From: Phaeodactylum tricornutum CCAP 1055/1
Lineage: Eukaryota; Bacillariophyta; Bacillariophyceae; Surirellales; Neidiaceae
DNA length: 64,000 nucleotides
Assembly: GCF_000150955.2 (NCBI RefSeq)
Contig: NC_011681.1
Location: 419,501-483,500 of the forward strand
Direction of reading: 5' to 3'
Both the position numbers and the translations under genes were made by a program. Under the pieces are notes generated by a model that was not told the origin of the DNA, did no database searches, and saw only the letters and a list, made by a program, of their open reading frames with translations. This document shows positions 62,646 through 64,000 of the stretch, piece after piece (within the stretch, counting starts at the first letter, position 1; each line of letters begins with the position of its first letter).

Positions 62646-63177
62646 TGCTGTTTGATTTTTAAGTCGAAGCTTTTTATTATGAAGAAAATGGGCAGTGACC
62701 TGACAGTGAATACGAACCGAGAAGCAGTCGATGGCACAAACAGTTTGGATTATGAGAACATATGTTGTCGAGGGTGCGTGTAAAATTCAGAGTATGAGTA
62801 ATACGATACGAACTTTACTTTCTATTTAACAGCAAATATACTTGCGTAAACACAGAATCCATCTACTACGCTTGGATTGGATGCAATATGTCTTGTATGA
62901 CAACACTATCGAGACACAGCCAACGGAGCCACTCCTGGACCTTGCTGTCTTGCTGGCCCGGACCATGGTGTTGACTGTTTCATTTATCAGGATCATCCAA
63001 CGCAAGCAGTTGTAGCAAGCTGTATTCTTCTATACGCACGCACGCACATACATTCCAGCGAAACGAATTTCTCACTCGGGAGTAGGATCCACGTCCACCG
63101 CACGTGTGTGAAAAAGTTCGTTCGCTCGATTGTCGAGCCATCGCCTCACACTGTCTCTTTGCTCTACTAATTGTCTT
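62646..63177. promoter_or_regulatory. Shared promoter of the barrel protein and DDX19
   Basis: About 530 bases between divergent starts. CTGACAGTGAA at 62700-62710 (identical to 61515-61525) and TTGACTGTTTC at 62971-62981 fit the recurrent motif. A minus-strand frame at 62980-63498 overlaps DDX19 and is a shadow. Confidence 0.4.
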
Positions 63178-64000
63178 ATGAGTTCGGAAAAACCCGAAGA
63201 AAAGAACCCCGAGGAATCTCCTCCGAAAGTAGATTTGCCGATAGGCGAAGAGAAGGAGAAATTGGCAGAAAACTCGGATGTACTGGATGGGGTTGCGACG
63301 GTGGATCAAAAGGAGGAAGCTGCCGAAACCCGCATCAACTCTAAAAAGGACAGCGATGAGCTTACTAAGAGATTGCAAAAGCTTGCTTTGGAACGTCAAA
63401 AAGCGAGCACGGGGGATCGTTTGAAAGTCATTCAATCTGACACGAGCTCGCACTTGTCCAGCGTGAAAACATTCGACGAACTCAATTTGCCGAAGCATTT
63501 ATTGGACGCTGTTTATGCCATGGGTTTTGATCGACCGTCGGCGATTCAAGAAGAAGCTCTACCGCGAATTTTGGCCGACCCCATGCGGAATTTGATTGGA
63601 CAAGCTCAGGCTGGTAGCGGCAAATCGGCGGCCTTCACCTTGGGAATGCTCTACCGGATCGTGGTTGATTCACCAGCGACGACGCAAGCTCTGTGTGTCA
63701 CACCAACACGGGAATTAGCCATTCAGATTGTGGATAAAGCGGTCAAACCGCTGGCGGCTAATATGAAAGGTCTCAAAATATGTCTAGCCATCGCCAATAC
63801 GTTCATTGACCGCGGAAAGACTGTAGATGCACACTTGGTCGTTGGAACCCCGGGAAAGGTTTCTGATTTCCTCAAGCGTAAAAATCTAAATCCCAGAACG
63901 ATTAAAGTCTTCGTCTTGGACGAAGCGGACCATATGGTGGAAGAAGGTGGTCATAGAGCGAATTCGCTCGTTATCAGAAAGGTCATGCCGCCAACCTGTC
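63178..64000 (+). CDS. DDX19: DDX19/DBP5, DEAD-box RNA helicase of mRNA export (partial, runs off right edge)
   Basis: Open from the ATG at 63178 to the window end, 274 codons and still coding. Dbp5/DDX19 works at the cytosolic side of nuclear pores, removing export factors from mRNA. The N-terminal 95 residues are acidic and Lys-rich (EEKNPEESPPKVDLP), as in Dbp5. Motifs: F.ELNLPKHLLDAVYAMGF with PSAIQEEALP (Q motif), AQAGSGKSAAF (motif I; the GSGKS form fits Dbp5), VTPTRELAIQI (Ia), VVGTPGKVSDFL (Ib; GTPG-V is typical of Dbp5 and eIF4A) and VLDEADHMVEEGGH (II). The second RecA domain is outside the window. Confidence 0.92.
   Translation, partial: MSSEKPEEKNPEESPPKVDLPIGEEKEKLAENSDVLDGVATVDQKEEAAETRINSKKDSDELTKRLQKLALERQKASTGDRLKVIQSDTSSHLSSVKTFDELNLPKHLLDAVYAMGFDRPSAIQEEALPRILADPMRNLIGQAQAGSGKSAAFTLGMLYRIVVDSPATTQALCVTPTRELAIQIVDKAVKPLAANMKGLKICLAIANTFIDRGKTVDAHLVVGTPGKVSDFLKRKNLNPRTIKVFVLDEADHMVEEGGHRANSLVIRKVMPPTC

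Noticed and set aside
62980-63498. 172-codon minus frame at the right end
   Set aside because: Antisense shadow of the DDX19 coding sequence, which is open and rich in helicase motifs.
1-64000. CRISPR arrays, operons, riboswitches, bacterial promoters
   Set aside because: The window is eukaryotic nuclear DNA with introns and plastid presequences; no spaced repeats were seen.

Overview
The window is nuclear DNA of a diatom, most likely Phaeodactylum tricornutum or a close pennate relative. Several proteins carry the two-part plastid presequence of secondary plastids: a signal peptide followed by an ASAFAP-like cleavage motif. Genes are dense, on both strands, and mostly intronless or cut by one short GT-AG intron (nine clean introns of 70-222 nt can be placed). 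A Ty1/copia-type retrotransposon of the diatom CoDi kind is present. The species is inferred from these traits and was not searched.

Layout. 0-11.3 kb: a gene running off the left edge, an unresolved membrane-protein gene, a RING-H2 ubiquitin ligase, and a very long minus-strand gene resembling the histone-chaperone subunit CABIN1/HIR3. 11.8-25.8 kb: a large Urb2/Npa2-like ribosome-assembly protein, an NDP-kinase-like protein, a LAMMER (CLK) kinase, a glutamine-rich AP2-like nuclear protein, a START-like protein and an MFS transporter. 26.2-32.0 kb: a NNT1/EFM7-like methyltransferase, tiny TOM7, a small probable mitochondrial protein, BRX1 and a secreted kelch protein. 32.1-35.7 kb: three minus-strand plastid-targeted proteins, two with twin-arginine lumen signals. 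35.9-47.5 kb: USP39/SAD1, unknown proteins, a methyltransferase-like protein, V-ATPase subunit D, an HMG-box protein, NDUFB7 and mitoribosomal mL46. 47.7-53.0 kb: the young retroelement. 53.3-64.0 kb: DDX51/DBP6, RACK1, unknowns, tRNA-Tyr (with intron), a membrane kinase, two enzyme-fold proteins, tRNA-Gly and the start of DDX19/DBP5 at the right edge.

Themes. Ribosome production and translation recur (Urb2, BRX1, DDX51, RACK1, mL46, two tRNAs); Urb2 and Dbp6 belong to the same early 60S complex in yeast. Mitochondrial genes are TOM7, NDUFB7 and mL46. Nothing suggests operons; many genes are head-to-head, and the shared upstream regions often hold a near-palindromic motif close to TTRACWGTRAA. 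The most striking structural signal is at the retroelement: the 11 bases directly after the left LTR are an exact reverse complement of an LTR segment, which suggests self-priming rather than tRNA priming.
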